Shown: positions 13,560 through 25,428, counted from the stretch's first letter. The stretch is DNA of 64,000 bases from Hermodice carunculata (GCA_964020975.1 OZ026630.1:29604337-29668336), one strand, 5' to 3'. The notes: generated by a model from the sequence alone, not told the origin. Numbers and translations: made by a program.

Positions 13560-13988
13560 TGTGGTAAACTATCAACCTGTTTTGCCTAAACTATTGTTCA
13601 GTCAACTTTGTCTTCATGTTTCAGACCAGATTCAATGTTTTGAATGTTTCTGCTGGCTACATGAAAACTATCCCCTCTATAAATATTTGCCCCATGCCAC
13701 TGAGGAACAGGAAAGTCATTGCTTTTAAGAATGATAAGAAGTGGTCCTAATATCAAACCCTGGGGTACTCCATACCTAATTTTCTGGTGATCTATCAATG
13801 TTCAGTTTACACACACTCTTTGGTATATGTCTGTAAAATATGATAAAAACTGTTGACAAGTGTCAAGAGAACACTGGAACACTTGCAATGTCTTTAACAT
13901 TAGCAGAGGGTCAATCATGTCAAAGGCTTTATGTAAGTCTACCATAACAGCTCCTATCATTTGTGCTTCATCCAGAGCAACATATTTA
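13560..13988 (-). pseudogene. Decayed LINE reverse-transcriptase fragment
   Basis: On the minus strand one frame reads the RT palm: MVDLHKAFDMIDP (motif A, with the first catalytic Asp) near 13945, then RYGVPQGLILGPLL (the GVPQGSxLGPLL block) near 13770, then SNDFPVPQW. An in-frame stop lies at 13802-13804 between the two blocks. The catalytic YADD box appears as YRGD. A further match to the LNxxLxxxKT block is in another frame near 13590. It is a truncated non-LTR retrotransposon (Jockey/CR1/RTE-like grade; clade not resolved) and cannot be active. No 5' part, endonuclease domain or 3' tail was recognised. Confidence 0.8.
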
Positions 13989-14071
13989 CCAAGTTTGATG
14001 TATTAAAGTATGTTTCACAGGAATGACACTTTCTAAAGCTTGACTGGTAACTGATAAAAGTAGATAATATC

Positions 14072-14909
14072 AACTTTTGTGAGGATAGAATATTTTCTTG
14101 AATGTACATCTTTTCATTATTTTGGATAGAGTGCTGCATAGAGCTTGTAACCGCCACCACCACCACCACCACCACCTTGTTTTCTTTCTTTTCTTTTCCT
14201 TTTTTTTTTTCTTTTTTCTTTTTTTTGGGGGGGGGGGGGGCTTTCTGGTAATATGGTAGAGCATAGAACTTGCAGCCCCTTCCTGGTAGCATGGTACATA
14301 TGTATTTAAGACTGCAGAACATGCTTGATGATTTCTTGCTAATGACCCATTTATACATTCATTTGGCTGTTAAAGCCTTGAATTTTCAAAATTTTTATTC
14401 AAACATAATCTTGACCAATTAATGTCTAGGTTTAGACATAGACAGTGACTGGATTAGCTTTGGTGCATAGAGAGGTTGTTTTTTTTCTCTTCAGAACTAT
14501 ATGGAAGATGTGGCACTGTAGCTCCTGTTTGTATAAAAACATGTAGCTTCTAGTCCCTTCCTGGTGGTACGGTGCAGCATGATGAAATTCATAGCACGTA
14601 CACATAGCAGTGTAACAACAGTTTAATAAGTGGCTCCATATTTTAAGGGAATGAAAATACAAATGTATATTTCATGGTTGCCACTGACCATTGCCCTACT
14701 TTCCTACTTGCATGGTCTTTCTGAGACCTCAAAGTGGTCAGTCATGTACTGCTGCCTCCTTTGTTTTTAATATTTCTTCCAACTTCTGACTTTTTTAGTG
14801 GAATTAAAGAATGCATTCTGATTGGCTTGTTTAGCAGGCAAGTCAAGCTGCTTAAACAATAATGAAAAGATGTACATCCAAGAAAATATTCTATTCTCAC
14901 AAAAGTTCT
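14072..14909. repeat. Fold-back structure with 50-bp arms and simple-repeat core
   Basis: The 50 bases at 14072-14121 are the near-perfect reverse complement of 14860-14909, with about two mismatches, centred on AATATTTTCTTG and GATGTACATCTTTTCATTA. The 740-bp core holds (CCA)n, a CT/T-rich tract, a G-run of about 14 and two or three copies of a short repeat with CTTGCAGCCCCTTCCTGGTA. A related short repeat also occurs near 12510. Open frames here are Gly/Val/Lys homopolymers. Confidence 0.7.
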
Positions 14910-15170
14910 TTGACCCCACTTGGGGACAAAAATGTCACTGTGAATGTCACATACTTTGCTGACTCTCTGTATTCTTTATACAGTATACATGAACAGCAGA
15001 AAGTATGTATCCAAACTGACCTAGAATATGAATCAGCACTGCACTTATGTACAGTGGTTATTGTGAACCTATATATTCATAGATAGTCAATCTGTTTTTG
15101 TACCAGTACAAACTAGTATCAAGTCACAAGCACAGTGAAATTAATTTTCATGTGACATGTAATTACAACA

Positions 15171-15209
<39 letters not shown>

Positions 15210-16027
15210 TTACCCTAGAAATATACACCACTAACATGTGAATTCAAGTGATGTATAATCTTGCAATATGAGGTCTACCTTTGCTAGGAAATACAATTTA
15301 GAACTAGAAACTGGTCAGAGACCGAAAACCCCTTGGCCAGGATTGATAACTGGGAAATGGTACTTTAAGTTAAGACTATGCACCTGCACATAAGACCAGG
15401 GGCATTATAATGCTCACAATATCCCTGAAAAGTCTGAAAATAAATTTATGCCTAAGCTTCCATTGGTTCTAATATTCTAGTTCACTGAAAATGAAATATT
15501 GCTTACAGCTGTAAATGATCTTGACAATAACCATTACACATTAGAATTATAAAAATGAATCAATATGTCTTTGATTCTATAAGGGAATGTAATGGACATA
15601 TTACTGTGCAAAGAGAAAGAAAGTGGAATTTATCGATAAATTGAGTGATTGAATGACATGGATTCTTTTTAAGGTATATGGCTCAGAGTTATCGGAAGTA
15701 TTCAATTGATACTGAAAATGTTGCCAAATCAAATGATAATTGGTTTACCAAGGCAAAAAACAGAAAAGCCTTGGCTATGTATATCATCACTGATATACAT
15801 AGCCAACTGAATGTATTAATGATGACAGCATTTAACACTAAATAAGAATAAAATCTGTACCTTTACCTAAAGTGTGTCCTACCTCAATTGTCAAAAAGGA
15901 TCTGAAGTACCCCAGAGACATAGGTGGCAAAAATATGGTGAGTTTTGCTTGAATCAGCAAACTCCTGTAGTATCAGCATGTGATTATACAGGTTAAGTAT
16001 GCGTAGGTGACAAAAATAGAAGTTGCT
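14910..16027. other. Gene-free stretch with (TA)17
   Basis: A TA microsatellite lies at 15174-15207. The piece at 15303-15345 (GGTCAGAGACCGAAAACCCC) resembles part of the interspersed repeat found near 59970. Nothing gene-like otherwise. Confidence 0.5.
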
Positions 16028-16078
16028 GTAGGTCACTGATATTCAAAAGGCAGACTTACAGGAAAACAGTACAGATGA

Positions 16079-16132
16079 GTGACCTTGACCTACTTGTGAC
16101 CTTGTAGTATGTCACATGTAGGTCAAGGTCAC
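16079..16132. repeat. Perfect 15-bp inverted repeat of TGACCTTGACCT
   Basis: GTGACCTTGACCTAC (16079-16093) and its exact reverse complement (16118-16132) flank a 24-nt spacer. Each arm holds a TCAAGGTCA extended nuclear-receptor half-site. Confidence 0.85.
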
Positions 16133-16262
16133 TTCTGTTTGACCTAATGACAAAGCTTTAGTGGAAATGCAAGGAGCAGAGATATCATGGCAAGACCATT
16201 TTCTTCAATGCATCACTGTGACCTAAATATGTGACCCAGTGACCTAGTTTTTGATAAGTGTC

Positions 16263-16462
16263 CAGGCCTTCACATCTAAAATCGTTGGTGAGCTAAAAAA
16301 AGCTTGCCTGAAATCATTCTAGGTGAGCTGTAGGTGAGCTATTGCTATAGTCAGAGTACTTAAATGCAAGATTGAGGTGTGCTTTTAAGAGATCACCTCA
16401 ATTATTTTAGGCGAGCTTTTAAGGTGAGTGAAAAATTACACTCCTCAAACGTGAAGGCCTGG
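16263..16462. mobile_element. 200-bp MITE with CAGGCCTTCAC ends, 5-bp TSD
   Basis: The left end CAGGCCTTCACATCT is mirrored by ACGTGAAGGCCTGG on the right. GTGTC flanks both sides (16258-16262 and 16463-16467). CAG-type ends suggest a hAT-like element, though the duplication is shorter than the usual 8 bp. It is nested inside the TGACCT-rich repeat and is therefore younger. Internal GGTGAGCT and AGGCGAGCTTTT blocks repeat. Confidence 0.65.
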
Positions 16463-16770
16463 GTGTCTGAGGCATCCTTAGGATCACCTGTCAGAAATAA
16501 TTGATGAAGCTACATTCAATATTTTTTTTGAGTATTGTGTTTAACACCGTTTTTTCTTCAACGTAGTACTGTGATCTAAATATGCGACCTAATGACCAAT
16601 TTTTTGATAGGCAGCTGAAACACCTCAATGGCCCCGTGTGATAAAAATTCAGTCTCTGTAAAGTGAGTATTTTTTGGAGATATAGCAGTAACAAGGCATG
16701 GATGGATGGACAGATGGACGAACACGTATGTGATGACAATACCCCTCTGGCCTATATGGGGTAAAAACCA

Positions 16771-18542
16771 CCTCTGCACAAAATATAAAGGTAAATATAG
16801 TACATTAACATTCCACTCCAAGCACAGCATGGGTTGCTAATTGGCCTGAAAATAGACTCTTAAAAGTGATTGGACTGTCTTGTCTGCTCTACAGCTAAGT
16901 CATATACTATTTTATACGGTAATCTGAGACAAAATACATTATATCTGTAATTATCAGTTATGATGTACCTGATAAACTAGACCCTTGAGACATCTTGATC
17001 AGTATGTGGTCCTACTTACTAAGTAACAGATTTTTGCAGTGACTGCATTCGCAATGATACAATTATTATGTGAAAAAAAGACAAATTATTTGAATTCATT
17101 TGTAACAAGTTCTGAGTTGACCACAGTCACTGCTGTACAGGGTCAATGCATTGACAGCCAACTGTTCTCTTCTGTCCACACTTCTGGGGGCAAAATGGGT
17201 AATTTATTTCTGAATATATCTGCCATGAAAGGCCCTTTGTTATAATTATGTGGTCACTTCTGTTTGGATGAAGTTGCAATTGTTTCAGTATATTTTACAG
17301 CACATTTTCCAACCAACTCTCTAATCATAGCATAATGGTCCACTTAGTCATATTCATATTTATATAATTATGCTTTCATGGACATACATATGCAGATAAT
17401 TATAAAATTATTATTCCTTTCCTCCATATCTTTAATGTCACATGTATTAGTCACATATTTCACTCAGATATCACAAGATTCCATGGATATTAATACCTTC
17501 ACAAAGAAGAACATGTAACTTTGCCTTATTCTCAGATCTTCCACAAAGACAACCGGTTTTGCAAGCCTACAGGGTTTCTGTAAAAAATTAACCGTTTTAT
17601 GTGATGTCCACTTCAAGGCTCCAGGCGGCATTTATGACAGACAGAGCTATAGTGATATAACATTTTGTGCATGTAGCACAGATCGGTGTATCTGGGAGTA
17701 ACCTGTTTAAAAAACAATGCTGCACCCTGTACATGTAACAAAGCCCAGGCTAACTGGGGGGTAACCCGTTTAAAACACCAAACATGACAAACAGAGCTTT
17801 ATTTAATGGGCCCCCAATCAGCTCCAGTGTTATTACTTGCACTCATTTGGCATGAGTACGTCTAAAGCATACAGTGTTTTCCATTACTTCTCTTCCCTTT
17901 GCATTGATTTCTGAAAATGGACCAACAAATCTGACATACCCTAGAAGTTTAAAATTCTTGTAACTCTAATCACGTGAGTTACCATGACCATAAATGAAGA
18001 AAACCATGTTTAGAAATGTATAAAGTAACACTTACTGGTCTAATGAATGGCTGTAAAAGTGGTTTGTTTGTTTTTTAATTCAATCTGTGTATGGTAATGG
18101 ACCACAAAGGTAGAAAGATCCATAACCACCCTGTGCCTGGCTGTTGACTGAACACTCAACATGAAAGATGGATTTTCACTTTTTCCCATTTTAGCTGTTT
18201 ATTCTAGAAAATGTTATCGGTAAATTTCTTTCACATAAATTGCATTCACATCTTCATGATCTGACTCTAAAAATTGTACCACATTTTTCATACAATCATC
18301 AGTTTGTTTGAAATCTTGACTTCTTAAGTCCGTATTCTATTCTATCTAGTCTGAGTGTAAAGGTATTTTATAAACTAAAAAATACAATTCAGAAAATGAA
18401 GAGTACAAAAAAAAAAAAAATGGGATTTTTGTTTCAGACGATAGAATCAGCCAGGAAAGAAATCATTATCACATTTTTAGGTTTTGATGAAGGAATACTG
18501 GGGGAAAAAAGAAAATACTTGCTTACATTAGTGTTTGTTTAG
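16771..18542. other. Gene-free stretch
   Basis: AT-rich unique-looking DNA. Two similar pieces near 17680-17800 share GTAACC-GTTTAAAA and GACA-ACAGAGCT blocks. An A-run of 15 lies at 18407-18420. No supported gene. Confidence 0.45.
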
Positions 18543-18635
18543 CAATAAGGGTGATATGAGTCCAGATCTTAGTAGGAAGCGTGCTGCCAGGACCATACAA
18601 ACCCCAAAGTATATACCCTCACAAGCACGGGGCCA
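18543..18635 (+). CDS. Candidate 93-nt exon, unknown protein
   Basis: A pyrimidine-rich tract ending TGTTTGTTTAG precedes the piece and GTAAGT follows it directly, both good splice signals. One frame is open and reads MSPDLSRKRAARTIQTPKY, then IPSQARG. It enters in phase 2 and leaves in phase 2, so the exon is symmetric. The peptide is basic and Ser/Pro-containing, as in nuclear proteins, but I recognise no family. Short open stretches flanked by AG and GT are common by chance, so this needs transcript or cross-species support. The phases are compatible with the candidate pieces at 19394-19510 and 21054-21141. Confidence 0.35.
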
Positions 18636-19990
18636 GTAAGTAGGACAAATTACATGTCGGTTACAACTAAAAAGTTGCTTTTCTTCATATTCTGTTGTTT
18701 TATACATGATTTTGTTAAGAGCCCTAGTTAATTACAGTGTCCCTCTATCTGTCTATACAGTTTCAGCCTAAGATACTGTTCTTGTAGCAGAGCTTGGAGA
18801 GGGGCAGGGAAAGGAGCTTTCTGTACTGGAGTACTCAGCACATTTATTTACTGTACCTGTGTGCTCAAAGCCCTTAAATTCTGTACTTCATATCTGCCAT
18901 CATTTCTCAATTTTCTTATTTCCATACCTTTTACAGGGGTAAAATTATTACTTGTACCAGCATACTGGGATATGCCCACCCCACCCCCTTCCCTGGAAGC
19001 AGACATCAGTGGTGACAGGGGAGTTAGCAGAGCAGGAGAAGGACCGTAGAAAGCCATTTGGTTAAACATGAACACAATCACCAATAGACTGTTATAACCT
19101 TACAACTTCAACCTTTATTAATCTAAAATGACTGATTTCACAGTTTCTTGACATGAGCAAATACTATGCACATAATTGGAAGATTAAAATCTCAGAAAAC
19201 GATGAATTACATTTCTCTGGGGCTAATGTAACTCTGTCGATTTACAACTAAAAATTTATTTATTAATGCGGAGAAGCGAGCTGTTAATTTAGATTAGCAT
19301 CAGAGCTGAGAGCACTACAAGAGACCTCACTCATTAAACATACACACATTACGTAAGCCCTATCTGCTTCACTTGGTGGAGGCTTTGTTACAGGAGAAGA
19401 GAAGCTCTCCAGAGACAGGTGCAGCTGCCCCACGCTGCCTGGCAGATGGGTATCGCCATCATCAGACCATTGTGCCAGCCCTGTGCCCTCCCTCGCCTCA
19501 AACCAGTCAGGTATTTGTCTTCCCCTCCCTCCATCATCAGGTGTGGCTGGTATTTAACCCCCCCCCCCCATTCTCTCTTGTTTTTACTTGGTCTGGTACT
19601 AACCCTCCCCTACCTTCTGTCTTCCATTACCTCCACTTAGTCTGATATTAACACTCCAGCTCCCAATAACTTTTGTCATCTCTAAATTGCCTTCTTTGTT
19701 GGAGCTACATGGGCTTGTTGCCCTATGGCCCAGAGGAATAACTGTATCCCCACTCCACTCCCACCCCCACCCCCTCACAGGGTAACAGCAGTGACAACAA
19801 CCTCCTGAATTAACAAGTGTGCAAGCAAAATTCTCTGCCAAACATGTAGTTTGTTCAGTTTTCCTCTGTGTTTGTCTTAAGCTTTACAGATGGTGGTGTA
19901 CTTCAGCATGTTTGGTATTAATTACCACTACATCTAGCCTTTAATTGCTCCTCCACCCCTTATATTTCCTTTATGTTTGAAAATTAAAAA
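18636..19990. other. Mostly unique stretch with candidate exons and conserved-looking block
   Basis: 19120-19330 is low in repeats and rich in TAAT words. 19394-19510 (plus) is a 117-nt piece behind TTGTTACAG and before GTATTT; it is open in two frames, one reading SSPETGAAAPRCLADGYR, the other LQRQVQLPHAAWQMG. 19781-19813 follows an excellent CT-rich acceptor and would add GNSSDNNLLN and a stop to the first of these frames. A C-run lies at 19559-19569. None of these is confirmed. Confidence 0.3.
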
Positions 19991-20922
19991 ACAAGAGGCC
20001 CATGGGCATAATGCTCTGCTGACCACCATCACCAAAAAAAACCCAAACTTTTCCTGAAATGTATTCCCTCCATAACCTTGGAAAATGAATGAAGCTCACC
20101 CATATAATACAATATCAAACTTCTACATGGCACACATTTGTGCTACATTTGGCATCATTTGCCTTATTCTTCATCAAGATATTGAATTAAATGTCCTTTT
20201 CCTAAGTGTTTAACAACCTTGAAAAAATAGGTCAATATCACACAATCAGGTGACCCAAAAAGTTGTTCAGGAAGTACAGTTTTATATACAATGTATTTAA
20301 GTGCAATTTTGATCTGGAGGCTCAATTCTCCCTGCCAATGATATCCAAGCTATAGCCTGCCATTACCAAATCACCTTCTCAACTTAACAGGTCTAGTGAC
20401 TTAAAAATATGTCAAGGTCACTGATCTTATGTAATATATTAGCACTGGATATGATCTATATATCCTATAAATTTGGCATGTCTAATTCAATTATTTTTCT
20501 AGATATGGAACTTTGTATCTTGCAAGATATTTCAACTTATAATTTCCATCAAAGTATAGGTGGTGCTACTAGTATCATAAGCAATAATTTTGACCTCCTC
20601 CACACTCCTACAAAATTTCATGAATATCTATGAAACATTAGGGATGCTAGAGTGGTCACAAGATTTTCACAGATTGGCCCATATATTACATAATACTGTA
20701 GCTGGCATCACCAATATCGAACCCGGTCTAGATTTTCATACACTTGATAAGTTCTGAAAGTTATATGGGGCTATCTTGAAACTTGTGGACTGTATCGGGC
20801 TCAGAAGAAAAAGTTTACAGACGGTAGAGTGACAGACAAACAGACAGATGGACAGACAGACAGACAGACAGACAGACATAAGTGATGCCATGAGCTCTTC
20901 GACCTTTGGTCAGCAGAGCTAA
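19991..20922 (+). repeat. Long interspersed repeat, copy 1
   Basis: It starts ACAAGAGGCCCATGGGCATA and ATGCTCTGCTGACC, and ends GACAGACAGACA, then GACCTTTGGTCAGCAGAGC. The words GCTCTGCTGACC and GGTCAGCAGAGC are exact reverse complements near the two ends. No open frame of note. Shorter than the other two copies (44161-45724, 58691-60302). Non-autonomous; family not assigned. Similar openings occur in bivalve repeats as I recall. Confidence 0.75.
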
Positions 20923-21053
20923 GAAAATTAATCTTCATATAATTGAACATATTCTACATTCTGTCATCATTTTGATGGCATTATGGTTGTAATATTCAAA
21001 ACATTGGTCCTAAACATGAATCTGTTTCAATTTTGATGGGCTTTGGCATTTAG

Positions 21054-21547
21054 CATGGATAATAATGAAATCCTAACAGGGAAGACAGATGCACGAACCA
21101 AACAACAAAAACAGTCCCTTCATAACACATATGCACTGCCAGTGAGGGAAACTTTTTGTTCTGTGGGCAGTGTGTTGTGGTCAGCTGAAGGGCATGATCT
21201 CTGTTGTTCACTTTCAAGACAGTAATCTCTGCACTGACTGAAAGCAATTATCTCTTAAGGTAAGCAAAGTCTGTCCATAAAGTGATGGCTGTCAACAAGA
21301 CAGCTCAAGGCTTCATATACCTGAGCACAAAAACATGCATGTTATTTTGTGTCATGTCAATTTTTTACAGCTTTGCTGGAGCAAATTATATGTACAGGTA
21401 AACATAATTTTGTGTCTTGGAAGAACTATTCCTATTACACGTAACTGGGCCTTCACCTGCCAGAAAAATAAACATCGGCAACACAACACACCTGTTGTAG
21501 ATATTGCTGCCTCACAGTGCTGCAGCAAGAGGTCTTCTTACACCTAA
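21054..21547 (+). CDS. Candidate three-exon 3' part of a gene, unknown
   Basis: Three pieces can be joined with matching phases: 21054-21141 (reads MDNNEILTGKTDARTKQQ and onward to YALP, donor GTGAGG), 21371-21397 (27 nt behind a strong TTTTTTACAG acceptor, donor GTAAAC, LCWSKLYVQ) and 21474-21547 (behind CTTCACCTGCCAG, reads NKHRQHNTPVVDIAASQ and closes with TAA). The introns would be 229 and 76 nt. I recognise no domain. All pieces are short, so chance is a serious alternative. Confidence 0.22.
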
Positions 21548-21612
21548 CCTATGGGCAATTTGCCTTCTGCTTATAAAACACTCTTCAAGGACATGGCTTC
21601 AATATTTTTTTT

Positions 21613-21654
21613 CTTACCCCCCCCCCCCCCCCCGGGGGGGGGGGGGGGGGTAAG
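21613..21654. repeat. Perfect 42-bp palindrome: CTTA, C17, G17, TAAG
   Basis: A run of 17 C is followed immediately by a run of 17 G, and the flanking CTTA/TAAG also mirror each other. This may be a real inverted homopolymer or a sequencing/assembly artefact of a poly-C tract. Confidence 0.85.
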
Positions 21655-24460
21655 ATGGGTAGTGTAATTTAGCAGAACTTTATGAGGAGTCAAGAAGCTT
21701 CTGCCCAAGGAAAGGTACCTTCTGTAATAAAGCCCCACTCCCCAGATTCAATTGTCTGGGTGTGTACATTTTTCACCAGGTGTCTCTAAGTTTTGTCACA
21801 AACACAAATTAAAATTAACTTCATCATTAAATTCATTTCCCCTCACTTTGCTGCATGGTAATTAGCATCATCAACAAAACGAGAGCAAACAGTCCCAGGG
21901 AAAACTCGTGATTTGACGGCATCATTGTCCTGAAGGGGCAAGACAGTACAAGACACCTTGCACAGGTCTGTGTGACAGAGGTGGTGGTGAAGCACGTCCC
22001 CCCATGTCACTATTCTTTTGATCTTTGGCCGGTTTCATTTAGAGTGCAGCCTGTGAATGATGCAGGTTATGACAGGGTATGTGTGATATATTGGGAGGTG
22101 CTTGAGTAGACAGCCACCAATTTGTACCTCACACCTGTTCCAGCCTGCCTCGGACCCAAATTTACCAACTCACAATGGTTCCCCAGCAGCCACACCACCT
22201 TAATACCAGCAACAAAACTTAACTGTTTCTGATCAGACATTGGGTGTAAAATCACCCAGTAACATCGAGTCTCATTTGTAAAAGTGGACAACTTTAAACA
22301 GGGATCTTGGGAGGATCGCAAACAGAAATTGAGGATATTTAGAAGACAAAAGCTCCTATATTTTAAATTAGAATTAAATTTTGATTTATGATTTGTTACT
22401 ATTTATTTTACGAGAAATACACTGAGGATTTGCAATTATTCAGCTCTTTATTTTTTAACTCTTTTAAGAACAAAATCGCAATAAAGCTAAACACAGAATA
22501 AACACATACTGATGGGAAACAAGTCATTGTATTTCAATCAGTCTTAGTAAGAATAGATGCACATACTGATGGGAAACAGTCACAGTATTTCATTCAGGAT
22601 TTATCTCATACTAACCACCTCCTCCCATCTGTGCCTTCAATTTAATTTATCTCTCACAAAATCCTGTTAATCAATTATCGTGGCCTCTTTGAGCATGTGA
22701 TTCCCCTGATAATCTGCCACAGTGTAATGCTCTGCTCTTTGCACATTCTGGCTGCATAAAATTCAATTAAATGATAGCATGATAAGTTGCCTGCCTGTGA
22801 TTACAAGCAGAGGTACTCATAGCAATTTGTGATTTTTCAATTTATCAACAAATTAAAGGCATCAGTGTGTTGAAGCCTATGTTACCTGAAAGAGATTAAA
22901 TCTAGTACAACCTTTAACGAGCCTCAGGGCTAATATTCTGTTCAGCTTCCACTGGTTTCAAAGATACACTCACATTTTTGACAATTGCCATCACATACAA
23001 AGTTTTGTTTCTCTTTTTCAATAACTTTATATTTGTTATCTTATTTGTCTACATGATCATTCATATTAAGGGTAAGTTTTCATTACCACCTTTTAGGTTG
23101 ATATAAATCTGTTTTATCAATATTATTATCATCATTATTATTAATTAATTTATTCACTTTAACAACATCTATTGACTTAAAACATGAAATACTTCATAAC
23201 ACAGTACATTTATTTTATGTTCCTTACAGTATCCATCCCACCCCCACCCCCAAAGACCACCTCTCTTCTCAGGCTTTACACTTTAGAATGAACAACAAAA
23301 GATCAACATCTGTCAAGGCAGTGTTCAGTTCTTCCAAACCTTCCTACATGGGGGTTGTATGCTTGTACCCCCCCCCCCCCCCCCCCGTATCCAGGCAGTT
23401 GCTGACTTTGTCATTCTGGATGTGTATACCTGACTGTCACAGGTGTCTCAGTTACCACACCAGCAGTATCAGGCTGCACGTTTTCTAATATTACAGTTTT
23501 CCACCTCACTTCACAACACAAAGGCAAACTGTTGTTCCTCAATTTTCATCATTTTTTTTTTAATGTGGAAAACAGCAGTACATAGATGTATAGCACTCAT
23601 ACAGATGTATGGAAATGGCCTCTGAATGCATAATTTTGATGGTTATTTTTTTAAAGCTATCCTGGTAATATTCTCAAAGCCCCATGCAGCAGAGGTTTTC
23701 ACTGGCCTTGTATCTTTATTTTTGGCCAGCTGTAGCTAGTACTGCCACACAAATCAAATTCCAGCACTGACAAATCAAAAATGCATTGTTTTTCCTCAAG
23801 TACTCTTAATGATCTTGGGTTGACCCAAGTAATTTTGTCACACACTCTGTATGGTTAACCACAGCTGACACAATGCACATAAGCAAAGGCTGCTCACGAC
23901 ATAGATCACCTTTGCAAGGTCCAGGCACATATATAGAATTACTCAATCAATCTGTTTATTCTTCATTTGACAAAGAACACACTGAAGACAACACAACTTT
24001 CTGTACATTAATAAGAGAGAGTAGACAAAAGGCAATGCCCTGTCCTGCTACAATTAAGTGACAGACAAGATAACACGTAATATTTAACATGCTATTAAAA
24101 ACTAGAAAAGAATATTTGCTTTACAGTAAATCTGTGTCTTTAAAAACTTGCATAAATTAAAATGCTACAACTGTTGATCGCTTGAAGCTTTAGTGGCATC
24201 CCTTTCTGTATTCCTTTTGAAGATGTTGAAACATTTCAAGCATTATTCTTTTTCCCAAACAGCATAAAATAAAATTCTGCTATTTTGTTCACTTTCATTT
24301 GATGTGCTCTATATGAAAAGCGAACAAAATAGCACAAATCTATAGATTGAACTTGGAATGACAACTCAGGCTGGAATCCATGTCTCTGTTGCTGAGTGCA
24401 ATATTTAGTGCTGCTGACAACCTGCATTTGCACACTGTTTAAAGTCATTCTAGGCATCTT
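21655..24460. other. Mostly unique stretch
   Basis: No assignable gene. 21840-21920 and 22620-22880 look unlike the repeats and contain several homeodomain-type TAAT/ATTA words. Two copies of CACATACTGATGGGAAACA lie at 22504 and 22560. A C-run of about 16 lies at 23371-23386. Confidence 0.4.
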
Positions 24461-24469
24461 TGACATTGG

Positions 24470-24640
24470 TCTCTGACCTTGACAGTGACCCCTGGCCTTG
24501 AAAATGACCTGTGATCTGGACATTGAGTTCTGACCTTGACAGTGACCACTGACCTTCACCTCTGACCTATCACCTTGATTGACTTCCAACCGATATTGAC
24601 CTCTGACCTTGACATTGATCTCTGACCTTATCTCAATACA
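24470..24640. repeat. TGACCTTGACA-type degenerate tandem repeat
   Basis: The words TGACCTTGACA, TGACCTCTGACCTT and GTGACC repeat irregularly, giving about ten TGACCT half-sites. The minus-strand open frame through it (24236-24649) is a repeat-driven Gln/Gly/Ser run and not a gene. Confidence 0.75.
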
Positions 24641-24862
24641 TAATTCCATCTGGGCAACATACCAGTTGAGCTATCATGCAGTACAGCATACATTTCCAAT
24701 TGCCCCTAATTTGCATAATTTTCAACCTGTCAGCTTTTTAGAATGATATGCAGAACTTTATTATTGGTGCTATACCCATGAAAAATTTGAAGTTTCTGGT
24801 TTCAGCGGTGACTACCACCCACAAATATTGAGTGGAAAGAGAGAAAGGAAGGGAGGGACAGA

Positions 24863-24984
<122 letters not shown>

Positions 24985-25428
24985 GCTATGTATGTGCTCA
25001 CACATATATAAAAAAATGTAAATCATACAGGTACACATGACACAGACGAAGACAACAAACAAACCTAATAATGACAAATGGTAATGGATTAACGTTGTAC
25101 CCGACAAAACATTCTTATCAGTACTGAAGAACTATTTCTTCTTAGTTCTGTAGCAAATGACCAGCTTTTAGCCTTCTCCTCAAATGTATGGACATATAGG
25201 GAATCTAAAATTCAGGTAGGAATTTGGGTCCCACATTTATACAACACAAGCATGCCATCTGCTGATCACAACTGGAACTACATGTACTCAAATGTGTTGC
25301 TTGTTTCTTCCTGAGGTCTCTCATCAATAAGTTGGAATCAGTACTGCAGAGTAAAGAATGCACAGCTAAAAAGCAACTGCAGAGGCAATGTTCAACTTTG
25401 ATACATCAAATCTGTATCTGAATGCACT

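Larger units (their letters stand above)
16028..16770. repeat. TGACCT-rich interspersed repeat
   Basis: This contains many TGACCT/AGGTCA words and ends with GGATGGACAGATGGACGAAC, then GATGACAATACCCCTC. The same closing block recurs at 60020-60045, so it is a dispersed family. Two internal stretches (around 16195-16260 and 16545-16620) repeat each other: CACTGTGACCTAAATATG and ACTGTGATCTAAATATGC. It is interrupted by a younger insertion at 16263-16462. Confidence 0.65.

Noticed and set aside
24236-24649. 137-codon minus frame rich in Gln/Gly/Ser
   Set aside because: It reads through TGACCTTGACA-type repeats; the same kind of frame appears wherever that repeat occurs.
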